A stretch of 64,000 bases of DNA from Capnocytophaga periodontitidis. Its GTDB lineage: Bacteria; Bacteroidota; Bacteroidia; Flavobacteriales; Flavobacteriaceae. Shown one piece after another: positions 43,111 through 52,405 of the stretch; within the stretch, counting starts at the first letter, position 1, and every line of letters starts with the position of its first letter. A model generated the notes under the pieces. That model saw only the letters and a list, made by a program, of their open reading frames with translations. It was not told the DNA's origin and did no database searches. The position numbers were made by a program, and so were the translations under genes. The stretch is taken from NCBI RefSeq assembly GCF_016126015.1, contig NZ_JAEFDB010000001.1:1-64000 (forward strand), written 5' to 3'.

Positions 43111-44766
43111 TTACCAGCCGGGGTTATTACGTTGAATATAAGGGTTGCCTTCTACTTCGTCTACGGGTAGTGGTAACCACTCGTTTTTGTGTTCTTGGAA
43201 GCCGAGGTAAGCTGAATTGTTATACTGTTTGAAATTAGGGTCATTAACTTCTAATTCGCGGAAGCGTTGTACTACTTTGCCCCAGCGTAAGAGGTCGAAA
43301 AAGCGATGTCCTTCTTGAGTAAGTTCTAAGATGCGTTCGCGTTCAATCACGTTCATATCTACTGAGGCTACGGCAGGCATACCTACACGGGCACGTACTT
43401 GGTTTACAGCGTCTAACGCACTCAAAGAGCCTTGTGTACCCCCATTTACAACCGCTTCAGCATACATTAGTAATACATCGGCATAGCGAATTTCTATTTG
43501 GTTTAAGCCATTAGCCCTACCGTTCCACATATAGAAGTTATTACCAGGATTACGAGTACTAAGTGTCCAATCAATACCTTTACGGCAAGCCGCTTTATAT
43601 TTATTAGCTTGTGCTTTAGCTACTCCAAAGCCTTTCGCACCGTAATATTCTCTAAATGTTTTATTGTCGAAAATACGCACTTCATCACCTGTACGGGCAT
43701 TGATTTCAGGTTTGGTATCATCAAAAATCAAAGTGCCAAACATACGTGGGTCGGTATGACCTGAAGCATCTTTAGAATTTACAAAGGTATTGTATACCCA
43801 ATCGTGAATTACACTACTACTGGCATTTTTATTGGTAGGAGGCAAATAGCCACGAGGGTCACGCCACACTCCACTGTTAGACAAACCAGGGTTGAAGCCC
43901 GTATTGGTTACATCACCCAAGAATTGGAGCTCGAAAATAGACTCATCATTGTTTTCGGTAGCTACCTTAAAGTTGTCGTTATAATCGGCTACCAAGCGAT
44001 ATTTACCACTGAGGATAAGCTCGTTAAACTCGGCAGCTGCCTCGTTGTAATAGGTAGTAGTGCTGTTGCCATAATAACGTTCAATGCCTGAGCGGTATAA
44101 ATAGGCTTTACCGAGCAGTGCGATAGCTGAACCTTTGGTAACGCGCCCTATTGATTCACCTGTCCAAAAACCTTTTTCAGGCAAGAGTTCTTTAGCGCGT
44201 TTGAGGTCGGAGATGATAAAATCCCAAGCCTCTTCAGGAGTTGCCTGAGGTTTGTAGTCTTTGGCAGACTTTGGCAATTCTTTCATCAACGGGATATTGC
44301 GAAAGTTGAGAAATAAAAACCAATGTGTATAGGCTCTTAAAAAATAAGCTTCACCCAAATAGGCATTTTTCAACTGTTGGTTCGTAAAGTTTACATTAGG
44401 AATTGCTTCTATCATTTGGCAGGCTTGAGAAGCTGCAGTATAGAAGAGCGCATAAGGTTGCACAATGGTATACCAAGAGCTGGATAGGTTAGCCGAATAC
44501 TGACCAGGTTCTCCATAGTCGGAGCAGTCGCTACTCTCATCACCACGATTGATTTGCAAGCGTCCTGCAGTACCCATCGCACGAGGGGTAGTGATATAGG
44601 CATAGATTCCTATCACCCCTTTGTTGATATTTTGCGGGGTATTGTAAAATCCATTTACGTCTTGTTGGTTAGGGTTGCTCGCCAATTCGTCAAAGGTTTT
44701 TTCGCAAGCCGTTGTAGTAGCTAACAGCAAGCTCACAGCTATAATTTTGTATATATTCTTTTTCAT
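43111..44766 (-). CDS. SusD/RagB family glycan-binding lipoprotein (NanU-like)
   Basis: 551 residues. Lipoprotein signal with lipobox ATTTACEKTFDE (Cys near 21). The SusD fold is marked by the TPR-like helices, QLKNAYLGEAYFLRAYTHWFLF, IRYADVLLMYAEAVVNGG and the C-terminal RERILELTQEGHRFFDLLRWGKV and LPLPVDEVEGNPYIQRNNPGW. It would sit at the outer membrane as the lid of the adjacent SusC. In Tannerella forsythia the SusD protein of the sialic acid locus (NanU) binds sialic acid; the same is inferred here from locus content only. Confidence 0.92.
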   Translation of the reverse strand: MKKNIYKIIAVSLLLATTTACEKTFDELASNPNQQDVNGFYNTPQNINKGVIGIYAYITTPRAMGTAGRLQINRGDESSDCSDYGEPGQYSANLSSSWYTIVQPYALFYTAASQACQMIEAIPNVNFTNQQLKNAYLGEAYFLRAYTHWFLFLNFRNIPLMKELPKSAKDYKPQATPEEAWDFIISDLKRAKELLPEKGFWTGESIGRVTKGSAIALLGKAYLYRSGIERYYGNSTTTYYNEAAAEFNELILSGKYRLVADYNDNFKVATENNDESIFELQFLGDVTNTGFNPGLSNSGVWRDPRGYLPPTNKNASSSVIHDWVYNTFVNSKDASGHTDPRMFGTLIFDDTKPEINARTGDEVRIFDNKTFREYYGAKGFGVAKAQANKYKAACRKGIDWTLSTRNPGNNFYMWNGRANGLNQIEIRYADVLLMYAEAVVNGGTQGSLSALDAVNQVRARVGMPAVASVDMNVIERERILELTQEGHRFFDLLRWGKVVQRFRELEVNDPNFKQYNNSAYLGFQEHKNEWLPLPVDEVEGNPYIQRNNPGW

Positions 44767-44778
44767 TTTGCATTCAGT

Positions 44779-47700
44779 TTAAAAAGTGAGTTTTAATCCC
44801 ATATTATACACGCGAGCATTGATAGCAGGAGCATTGGCTTCCAAGCCGTCAATACCTTTGTTGAACAAGGCGTTGCTACTTACCTCAGGGTCGTAAAGAG
44901 AATAATTAGTAAGGGTAAAGAGGTTTTGAGCACTGCCGTAAATACGCAAAGAGCGTAAGCCTCCTATCTTTTTGAGCAATGTTTCGGGGAAAGTGTAGCC
45001 TATTTGTACGTTTTTAAGGCGCAAATACGAGCCATCTTCTATATAGAATGTACTAGGCAAAGCATTACCCCCATTGTAGTTATCAGTTTTGGCAATAGGT
45101 AACTTAGTGTTGCGATTGGTAGGAGTCCAAGAATTTAAGGCATCTACAGGTGCATTACTATTATAGTTGAAGTACAAATCATACTTTTCGGCATTGAAAA
45201 TTTCATTGCCTGCTACCCCTTGGAAGAAAGCGGTGAAATCCCAATTCTTATAATTTAAATTGAGGTTATAGCCAAAAGTGAAATCAGGAGTAGGGTTCCC
45301 GATTACTTGTTTATCGTCTTCTTTTAGCTGCTTAGCCAGCTTAGCAGTGCCGTCTTTGGCTTGGTAAAGAAAATCGCCTTGGTCATTAATTCCTACTACT
45401 TTATAGCCCCAGAAAGTACCGATAGGTAAGCCTTCTTTAGTAATGGTAGGACGGTCGTTAAACTTAGCACTCATCAACTCTCCACGAATAGGTTGTACCC
45501 CTTCACCTAATGCCAATACTTTATTTTGCATATAAGTGAGATTGGTTTGGAAGTTAAGGGTAAAATCGTCCCATTTCTTTTTAAATTCTAAAGAAAACTC
45601 TAACCCTTTGTTTTCAACCGAAGCCGTATTGTAATTGGGTACCGCTCCTTTGTTGATAGTGATGGTTTGTCCTGAAGAAGGTAGTGATTCGAGCGGTGCT
45701 AACAAATTGTTGTTGCGCTTGATAAAGTATTCGGCTGTGAAGGTGAGCATATTGTTGAGTACACCTACCTCGATAGCTGCATTGGAGGTAATAGAAGTTT
45801 CCCACGTAAGGTCTTGTTGTGCAAAACGAGTAACATAACCATACTGACGGCTACTACCGAAAATAGCTGGTACAGGACCATAAGCCAAATTCAAGAAAGT
45901 GTAGGGGTCGATAAAGTTAGCTCCTAATTCACCATAGCTGGCACGCAGTTTTAGTTTGCTAAGCAGTTCGGTATCAAACCAAGGCTCAGAATGGATATTC
46001 CAACCCACAGAAGCTGAAGGGAAATAGCCTACACGATGCCCTTTGGCAAATTTAGACGACTCATCACGGCGCAAACTAAGCGATAGCAGGTATTTGTTGT
46101 TGTAGTCGTAATTCAAACGACCAAAGAAAGAAAGTAACGCAGTGTTTAGTTGGTTAGATCCTACTACCCCTTCGCCATTATACGTTTTTACGGTAGGGGC
46201 TCCTAAATCGTTCACCCCTGAACTGATAGAGTTTTTACGGTAAAAATCACGCATCCAGCTGGTACCTAATAGCACATCGAAATGGTGTTTCTTTTGAAAA
46301 GTACGGTTAAAAGTGAGCAGATTATCAATAGTATAATTGAAGTGTTCCGCTCTACCTTCCGATAATGAAGTACGTCCTGTTTGATTGAGTTTAGCATCAG
46401 GAGTACCATCAGGATTAAAGAAGGTATTATAAGCAGGAGTGTGTTTATAGGTATTGGTATTTACATAAGTACCTGCTACATTTAGCTTATATTGCAAGCC
46501 TTTCATCAGTTTAAAAGCTCCTGATAAACTTCCCGTAGCACTAGTGTTTCGGGTGAAAGCATCTTGTTTATAAATAGCTGCTAAAGGATTAGAAATATTA
46601 GTATTGGTGATAGAATAGCCTTTTGAAGCAGCTGTAGAAATATAACGTCCATTTTCATCAGTTACAGGAATAGTAGGCATTTCGAGCGTACGAACACTCG
46701 GAGGAGCTACTTTCTTAGTATTGGCAATCGATAGTTTCTCTGTCAAGGAAAATCTACCCTTTTTGAAAGTAGAGTTGATACGTGCATTGTACTTGTCGTA
46801 TTCCGATTTGATGATAATTCCCTCTTGTCTTACATAACCCAAACTAGTGTTGAAAGTAGAGTTTTCACCTCCCCCCGATACACTCGCATTGAAACTACTC
46901 ATTGGTGCATTGCGGTAGTACAAATCTTGCCAATCGGTACTGCGATTAGGGTCGGTAGGGTTTACGTTTTGAGGAGCACGGTCGTAAGACGGACTATTGT
47001 CAGCTACTTGATTAGCAAAAGTACGCCATTGTTCAGCATTCATCATATTCAGCATTTTAGAAGGCGTTTGGTATGAATAAGAAGCATCTACCTCTACTAT
47101 GGTTTTACCACTCTTACCATTTTTAGTAGTAACCAACACAACCCCATTGGCAGCACGTGAACCATAGATAGCCGCTGCTGAACCATCTTTAAGTATTTCT
47201 ATGGATTCGATATCCGAAGGGTTGAGTGCATCAAGTCCATCGGCAATAGCCCCGTCGATTACATAAAGCGGTGCAGTAGCACCAAAAGAGCCTGCTCCAC
47301 GTACAACAATATTCACCTCGGCACCTGCAATCCCGCCGCGTTGCAAGATTTCTACTCCAGGGGTACGCCCTTGTAGGGCTGAAGCCACATTGGCAGTTAC
47401 CTGCTTTTGCACCTCTTTAGCTGATACTGAAGATACCGCAGCCGTCATACTCGATTTCTTTTGAGTACCATAGCCTACAATTACCACCTCTTCAAGTTGT
47501 TGGTTTTCATCTTTCATTTGCACATTGATAAGCGAACGCCCATTGACAGCAATATTCTGGGTAACCATTCCTATATAGGAAATTTCTAAAGTAGCACCCC
47601 GAGGCACATTGTTGAGGGAATAGTTCCCATCCATATCAGTACTCACCCCGTGGGTAGTACCTTTCACTACTACACTTGCGCCCATTAAGGGTTCTTTGTT

Positions 47701-47814
47701 AGCATCGGTTACTTTTCCTTTAACATCGAGCGTCTGCGCCCACAAAGGAGAAGTAGTTAGACAGAGCAACAAAAGTGTTACCCAATGTCTGATCAAAGTT
47801 ACTTTACTTTGCAT
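44779..47814 (-). CDS. SusC/RagA TonB-dependent outer membrane transporter (NanO-like)
   Basis: 1011 residues. Signal peptide (ends LWAQ), an N-terminal CarboxypepD_reg domain (about 28-110), a TonB box region VVIVGYGTQKK, plug domain with IDGAIADGLDALNPSDIESIEILKDGSAAAIYGSRAANG, then a long beta barrel. SusC proteins import oligosaccharides together with SusD using TonB energy. The locus predicts sialic acid or sialylated glycans as cargo. It heads the operon susC-susD-propeller-propeller. No sigma factor or hybrid sensor gene sits beside it, so its regulator is elsewhere. Confidence 0.95.
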   Translation of the reverse strand: MQSKVTLIRHWVTLLLLCLTTSPLWAQTLDVKGKVTDANKEPLMGASVVVKGTTHGVSTDMDGNYSLNNVPRGATLEISYIGMVTQNIAVNGRSLINVQMKDENQQLEEVVIVGYGTQKKSSMTAAVSSVSAKEVQKQVTANVASALQGRTPGVEILQRGGIAGAEVNIVVRGAGSFGATAPLYVIDGAIADGLDALNPSDIESIEILKDGSAAAIYGSRAANGVVLVTTKNGKSGKTIVEVDASYSYQTPSKMLNMMNAEQWRTFANQVADNSPSYDRAPQNVNPTDPNRSTDWQDLYYRNAPMSSFNASVSGGGENSTFNTSLGYVRQEGIIIKSEYDKYNARINSTFKKGRFSLTEKLSIANTKKVAPPSVRTLEMPTIPVTDENGRYISTAASKGYSITNTNISNPLAAIYKQDAFTRNTSATGSLSGAFKLMKGLQYKLNVAGTYVNTNTYKHTPAYNTFFNPDGTPDAKLNQTGRTSLSEGRAEHFNYTIDNLLTFNRTFQKKHHFDVLLGTSWMRDFYRKNSISSGVNDLGAPTVKTYNGEGVVGSNQLNTALLSFFGRLNYDYNNKYLLSLSLRRDESSKFAKGHRVGYFPSASVGWNIHSEPWFDTELLSKLKLRASYGELGANFIDPYTFLNLAYGPVPAIFGSSRQYGYVTRFAQQDLTWETSITSNAAIEVGVLNNMLTFTAEYFIKRNNNLLAPLESLPSSGQTITINKGAVPNYNTASVENKGLEFSLEFKKKWDDFTLNFQTNLTYMQNKVLALGEGVQPIRGELMSAKFNDRPTITKEGLPIGTFWGYKVVGINDQGDFLYQAKDGTAKLAKQLKEDDKQVIGNPTPDFTFGYNLNLNYKNWDFTAFFQGVAGNEIFNAEKYDLYFNYNSNAPVDALNSWTPTNRNTKLPIAKTDNYNGGNALPSTFYIEDGSYLRLKNVQIGYTFPETLLKKIGGLRSLRIYGSAQNLFTLTNYSLYDPEVSSNALFNKGIDGLEANAPAINARVYNMGLKLTF

Positions 47815-48436
47815 AGTTTTTAAATTTGAAAATTTGAAAATTTGGAAATCAGCAAATAAATCATTGACTAATTTACTAATTGATTAATTGGCTAATTTGC
47901 TAATTATTTTTATTGACGGTGCAAAGTAAAAACAAAAAAAAACAAAATTGCAAGTTTTTTATTAAATATTTTTATTAAAATTTTTACTTTAAGAGGGGAT
48001 TGTTTTATATAATGCTCATAGTCAAGTATATAAATTAAATGTATTTATTTTATTTACTTGTGTTATTTTTACGATTTTTGTTTTTTAACAGTTAAAAATG
48101 GCGTTTTTTAGTCTTCAAGAGGTAGTAAAACGAAAAGAAAAAGCAATATATAAGGAATGGATTTATTTTTTATAGGAGGTGTATTATAAAATATTTTTAA
48201 TAAATGAGAGGGGTAGCCCCCGTTCCCCCGAAGGGGGACAATCCGGAAAAGTGATTGTAAATCAGTTGGAGGGGTATCCAAAAAGTTTTTGTGTGCAGGC
48301 GTTTGCAGCACATACCCAGCTGTGAGCACTCGCTGGCTTTCCCGAAGGGGGACAATCCGGAAAAGTGAGTATTTATGAGAAAGATTGTTCTAATGAGAAA
48401 TATGGGCTTAACCTCATTTGCTAATTTTCAAATTTG
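47815..48436. other. Repeat-rich intergenic region upstream of the sialic acid locus
   Basis: This 620-base gap contains TTTGCTAAT-type units (47868-47905 and 48417-48441), a minus-strand TACTTTGC near 47920-47927 that may be a degenerate -7 box for susC, long A/T tracts, and two GC-rich hairpin elements (48209-48253 and 48305-48366). The 73-residue open frame across it is made of these repeats and is not a gene. Confidence 0.7.
48209..48366. repeat. Two GC-rich hairpin elements
   Basis: Both end in a CCCCGAAGGGGGACAATCCGGAAAAGTG-like module (48222-48252 and 48340-48366). The second is preceded by GCACATACCCAGCTGTGAGC, also present at 39603. The CCCC-GAA-GGGG core can form a tight hairpin. 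Confidence 0.8.
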
Positions 48437-49036
48437 CTAATTTACTAATTTACTCATTGGCAAATTAAACTCTCCCATATCGAGCATCGCATTGATGAAA
48501 CCTATTTGTTCAAAGTTTTGAATATCGGTGTAGTGTATAGAGGCTTCGGTAATTTTACCTTCGTTGAGGAGTCGCTGGCGGCAGGTACCATTGAGAAGAA
48601 AAGTGGAAGGTGTAAGCCATTGTTTGCCGTCGAAAAAGATAATGTTAGCATAGCTACTATCGGTAACTTTGCCGTTTTTGAGAAAAATCACCTCATCGGC
48701 ACCAGAAGTTTGTTTTAAGATGTTGAGAAATTCTCGGTTTAAAAATTTATAAGAATAATCGTATTCATCGGTGTTTACACATTTGATAGTGTTGATAGGT
48801 TTGATGTGATAAGGGTGTATTTCTACAATAGAGTTCTCCTTGCTATACACAATACGAATTTTGTACTTTCCGATTGCTGGTAAGGCAATTTTGCTGATGA
48901 TCTCCTGCAGTGAAAGTACCTTTTCACTTGGGAAGAAATGTGAAAAGGTACGGCAAACACGCTCTTGGTGATATGCTAAATGACAAATATCACCATTGAG
49001 GAGTTTTATTGATTCTATAAATTGTTGGTTTTCCAT
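48437..49036 (-). CDS. pabC: Class IV aminotransferase family protein, probable aminodeoxychorismate lyase
   Basis: 199 residues, short for the fold-type IV PLP enzymes. The candidate PLP lysine is in YSYKFLNREFLN, and GADEVIFLKNGKVTDSSYANIIF is the typical core leading to TGT-like NGTCRQRLL. It starts in the stop codon of pabB (TAATG), and this pair makes para-aminobenzoate from chorismate for folate: PabB yields aminodeoxychorismate, PabC releases pyruvate. Name rests on the partner gene and motifs; 199 residues is below the usual 240-270, mainly at the N-terminus. Confidence 0.82.
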   Translation of the reverse strand: MENQQFIESIKLLNGDICHLAYHQERVCRTFSHFFPSEKVLSLQEIISKIALPAIGKYKIRIVYSKENSIVEIHPYHIKPINTIKCVNTDEYDYSYKFLNREFLNILKQTSGADEVIFLKNGKVTDSSYANIIFFDGKQWLTPSTFLLNGTCRQRLLNEGKITEASIHYTDIQNFEQIGFINAMLDMGEFNLPMSKLVN

Positions 49037-49983
49037 TAAATAGGGATATATATTTTTTCAATAATCTCATTGTATTCGTTTTGCGGTTGGCTTTGTGCGG
49101 TAATGCCTGCACCACTTTTGTAGTAATACTTATCGCCAATATGTTCGATAAAGCGTATAAGCACACAACTATCTACCGTATTACCATCGAAAACGCCTGC
49201 AATGCCTGTGTAATAACCGCGCTCATAATTTTCGGCTTCGGCGATGACCTCAACCGATTTTTCTTTAGGTGCGCCCGCAATAGAACCCGCAGGGAGCAAT
49301 GTCGCCAACAAATCACCTAAGTGTGCTTGCCAACCGTTGGTCAGTTCACCCACGATTTCAGAACTTGTTTGCAAAAGATCGCCCGTAGATTTTTTAATCA
49401 CATCTACATATCTGAAGCGAGTGGTATGCACATTGGTAGCTACTTTTTGCAAATCGTCGGACAATAGGCGTACTACCTTGTGATGTTCATCGATTTCCTT
49501 TTCGTTGTTGAGCAGTGTCGCCTCGGCATCGGGGATTGTTGCGCTAATAGTCCCCTTCATAGGGTAGGTTTTTATCAGGTTATTTTCTATTTTTACGAAT
49601 ATTTCGGGCGAAAAGCATACCCACTCATCTTTGTACAGCAATTTGTACTTAGCAGAGGCGTTGTGATATACCTCTTTGAAAGAAACGGCTGAAATTTCGG
49701 TAGCAAAAGTGAGGTTTACAAGCTCGGTATCGCCGTTTTTAAGGTGAGAATGTACCTTATCAAAAGCTTTTTGAAAGTCGGGATAAGGGATAGGATATTT
49801 TTCTATAGGAATAGGCGTTGCATTATTTTTTTTCTCTTCAGCAAAAGAGAAAGCAATATCATTAGGAAGCTGGGAGAGAGGGAATACCCTTCCGTTTTCG
49901 CCTTTATAGTCGATGATAAATAGACAGGGAGTGCGGTGCAATCCGCAGTTGTTGAGATGATTTTTCCAGTGGGTAGTGTTCAT
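49036..49983 (-). CDS. pabB: Aminodeoxychorismate synthase component I
   Basis: 315 residues, a short version lacking most of the N-terminal subdomain found in E. coli PabB. The motif YPMKGTI matches the PIKGT signature of PabB with its covalent lysine (anthranilate synthase has PIAGT), and SIAGAPKEKSVEVI and GYYTGIAGVFDG complete the chorismate site. It aminates chorismate with ammonia from a glutaminase partner, not seen here. A -7 box TACTTTTG lies at 50014-50021. It sits between the two glycan loci and has no evident link to them. Confidence 0.9.
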   Translation of the reverse strand: MNTTHWKNHLNNCGLHRTPCLFIIDYKGENGRVFPLSQLPNDIAFSFAEEKKNNATPIPIEKYPIPYPDFQKAFDKVHSHLKNGDTELVNLTFATEISAVSFKEVYHNASAKYKLLYKDEWVCFSPEIFVKIENNLIKTYPMKGTISATIPDAEATLLNNEKEIDEHHKVVRLLSDDLQKVATNVHTTRFRYVDVIKKSTGDLLQTSSEIVGELTNGWQAHLGDLLATLLPAGSIAGAPKEKSVEVIAEAENYERGYYTGIAGVFDGNTVDSCVLIRFIEHIGDKYYYKSGAGITAQSQPQNEYNEIIEKIYIPI

Positions 49984-50013
49984 TAGTTTTTTTTGATTTC
50001 AATTATCAAGGCG

Positions 50014-50021
50014 CAAAAGTA
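50014..50021 (-). promoter_or_regulatory. -7 box for pabB-pabC
   Basis: Minus-strand TACTTTTG, 31 bases ahead of the pabB start. The nearest TTTG is only 15 bases upstream, shorter than consensus, and a 49-bp palindrome lies just beyond it. Confidence 0.5.
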
Positions 50022-50043
50022 GTAAAAAATATAGTACAAAAAA

Positions 50044-50090
50044 ACTTTGCCAAAAACCATAGCGCGAGGCATTGAGGTATTTGACAAAGT
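50044..50090. repeat. 49-bp palindromic repeat family, copy C (diverged)
   Basis: ACTTTGCCAAAA (50044-50055) and ATTTGACAAAGT (50079-50090) form the arms; the interior is two bases shorter and has AGCGCG in place of AGCACGG. It lies between pabB and the second glycan locus. Confidence 0.75.
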
Positions 50091-50114
50091 TTTAAGAACC
50101 AAACCTATTTTTGT

Positions 50115-51101
50115 TTAAAAGAACTGAACTCTATAGATATCGATATATCTATCGTTATGTTTTTTGAAATTGGTAAATTTAATTTTCTTTACCTTGATAG
50201 GTTTTTTGAACTTCAAGTATATTTTTTGCTTGTAGCTACTACGTGTGTAAGAGCCTTGAGGGTAATAAGTAGTACCATCGGGAGAGGCTGAAATATCTAC
50301 CCCTTCAAGAGTTTTTGTGTCACTCCAAGGCTGAGAAATCACTATACCATTCACTTCAGTTTCATCAGTAAAATTGGCAATGAGATAAATGCTATTATCT
50401 TCACCATCTACCCACCAATTGCTATAGCTATTTTTGAGTTTGCTCAAATGGTTTTCAGCGTAATTAGACTCAAATTCATAATCATCATCGTTGATGGTTG
50501 GAGAAGAAGTGTTTTCTATTTCCTGTAGGTTGTTGCCATCTTTAGGGAAGCTATCTTCTACAAAAGAAATTTTGATGCGATAAGCACCATCGTCGGTAGC
50601 GGTTTCAACAGCAAGGTCTTGAGGTGTTTTACTCGCTATTTTCATACGAAAGCGGAGGGTGTACTCTTTGGTGATATCGATTTCTTTAAGTGCCTCAGGT
50701 TTGAGGGTTACCTTAAATTGTTCACCGGCGTTAGCTGATGAGATTTCAGCTTTTTCAACAGTGTAAGCTCCATCGGGCAGACTTCTTTCGTACCCTACTT
50801 GTTCTTTTTCAATTTTTAGGGTTACCGATTCGCCTGTAGCCAATACACGTTGTAAGTACTTAGGCGCAAAGCTGAAAGAGGTGTCCTCAATGAGTTTGGT
50901 ATTGGGGTCTCTAAATACTTTTTCACTTATTTCACTGGGTGAGAAAGATACGATAGTTTTAGAGAGGTCTACCGGAGGGTTAGAAACTACGGGAGGTGTA
51001 GGCGTAGGTTCTTTAAGGATGTCTAACTCCTTAGAGTCGCGAGTACAAGCTACAGATAAAGCAGCAGCAGTAAGTACTCCTAATAGATATATTTTTTTCA
51101 T
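50115..51101 (-). CDS. DUF1735-like lipoprotein with C-terminal discoidin-like domain (GpdF-like)
   Basis: 328 residues from ATG 51101 (an upstream ATG at 51125 is possible). Lipobox ALSVACTRD. The middle part (about 45-190) is a DUF1735/BT_3987 N-terminal-type beta-sandwich with VSFSPSEISEKVF; the C-terminal 120 residues (YSNWWVDGEDNSIYLIANFTDETEVNGIVI to DIYRVQFF) look like an F5/8C discoidin carbohydrate-binding domain. Last gene of the locus. It probably binds N-glycans at the cell surface. In the Gpd complex of C. canimorsus four surface lipoproteins and one porin work together; this assignment is by position and type only. Confidence 0.78.
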   Translation of the reverse strand: MKKIYLLGVLTAAALSVACTRDSKELDILKEPTPTPPVVSNPPVDLSKTIVSFSPSEISEKVFRDPNTKLIEDTSFSFAPKYLQRVLATGESVTLKIEKEQVGYERSLPDGAYTVEKAEISSANAGEQFKVTLKPEALKEIDITKEYTLRFRMKIASKTPQDLAVETATDDGAYRIKISFVEDSFPKDGNNLQEIENTSSPTINDDDYEFESNYAENHLSKLKNSYSNWWVDGEDNSIYLIANFTDETEVNGIVISQPWSDTKTLEGVDISASPDGTTYYPQGSYTRSSYKQKIYLKFKKPIKVKKIKFTNFKKHNDRYIDIYRVQFF

Positions 51102-51114
51102 TGTTTTTACTTTT

Positions 51115-52398
51115 TTAGAATTCAACTTCGGTGTTATAATCTACAGTAGGGAGTTTTACTTCACCATTAATAGTGTGGATATACCATTTTTCAGGTAGTT
51201 TTTTATTAGGATTGGTAGAAGCATTTTTCACTACTTTTTGTCCGTTTTCCTCAACATAAGGGTCTTCGTTATACGGTATGTACAATTCCAAGCCATCGGA
51301 ATCGGGTTTTACAAAATTTTGGGTAGCGGCTACTTGTCCTTGAGTAAGCGCTTTGCTCCAAAGGCGCATTTCGCGTACATAAGCATCGAGGTTACCATTA
51401 CCAAAGCATAGTATTGGGAAATCGTTGATTTTAGCAGGGGCAGCAGAATCGAACATCAATTCGCCGTTCACGTACATTTTCAAATAGGCGCGACCTTCTA
51501 ATTCTTCATAAGTTACTGCCACGTGATACCATTTATCGGCAGAAGGATGCCCCGTTACTTCTTGGAATTTGAAGTTTTTACCTTTATCGGTATTGAAGCC
51601 TAATTTGAGACCGCCATTCATAAACAAGAATGAACCCCCATAGAGCACGTTGTAAAGGGCAGAATCGGAAGAGGCACGCCCATTAGGGTACATCAAACCA
51701 GCGTTGCGAGACGCGTTGATAGGTGCTATAGAGTACTGCATTGTCCAAGCAGTGAGTTTCACATCGTTAGCATAAGTTTTACCACTCTCTTGTTTTCCTG
51801 TATTTTGTCCATAGATAGCGTGGAAAGCTTTATTTCTGAGGTGAGCTACTTTAGTTTTAAAGGAACGGGAGAGCAAGAACAAGGCATTTTTGCGGTTGTT
51901 TTGCACGATTACAGTACCATTCATAGGGGTGAGTTTCAAGGCAACGGCGTAGTTATTCGCTCCAGAGAGTTTTTGACCATTGGCATCGACTAAAGCACCG
52001 ATGTTGAATTGGAGTTTTCCAGCAGATACTTGTTGTCCTTTAGGTACACGTACTACGAGTGTGGTGGCGGTTTTGGTAACCCCTTGGTCGGTATAGCTCA
52101 TTGCTAAGGTGTTAGCAGGCACCAAGTCGTAATCCACTTTATTTGCTTGATTATAAGCTGTTATAGCACTCTTATCCAAGCTCACTTGATAGTAAGTATC
52201 TTCAGCGATGGGGTTAGCCAATCGCACTTTCACTTCGGTAGGGGCACTGGAGCCACTATCGTCTTTCACTTTGATAGTAGTCACCGCAGCGTTATCAAAA
52301 AGTACTACCTTTTGAGGGGTGATACCATCGGTATTAGGCAGTTTTTCACAAGCACTCCAAACAAGGGCAGCGAGTGAGAGTATACAAATCTTTTTCAT
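51115..52398 (-). CDS. DUF1735 and LamG-domain lipoprotein (GpdE-like)
   Basis: 427 residues. Lipobox LVWSACEKLP. Residues about 30-150 match the DUF1735 pattern (VKVRLANPIAEDTYYQVSLDKS), and 190-400 a LamG/concanavalin-like sandwich: NKAFHAIYGQNTG, WYHVAVTYEELEGRAYLKMYVNGELMFDS and MRLWSKALTQGQV, the classic laminin G signature. It should be surface exposed and bind glycan. It lies between the GH18 gene (7 bases upstream) and the discoidin-like lipoprotein gene. No catalytic motif is seen. Confidence 0.85.
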   Translation of the reverse strand: MKKICILSLAALVWSACEKLPNTDGITPQKVVLFDNAAVTTIKVKDDSGSSAPTEVKVRLANPIAEDTYYQVSLDKSAITAYNQANKVDYDLVPANTLAMSYTDQGVTKTATTLVVRVPKGQQVSAGKLQFNIGALVDANGQKLSGANNYAVALKLTPMNGTVIVQNNRKNALFLLSRSFKTKVAHLRNKAFHAIYGQNTGKQESGKTYANDVKLTAWTMQYSIAPINASRNAGLMYPNGRASSDSALYNVLYGGSFLFMNGGLKLGFNTDKGKNFKFQEVTGHPSADKWYHVAVTYEELEGRAYLKMYVNGELMFDSAAPAKINDFPILCFGNGNLDAYVREMRLWSKALTQGQVAATQNFVKPDSDGLELYIPYNEDPYVEENGQKVVKNASTNPNKKLPEKWYIHTINGEVKLPTVDYNTEVEF

Positions 52399-52405
52399 AG
52401 GTCAA

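Noticed and set aside
48108-48329. 73-residue minus-strand frame upstream of the sialic acid SusC gene
   Set aside because: Made of two GC-rich hairpin repeats; no recognisable protein.
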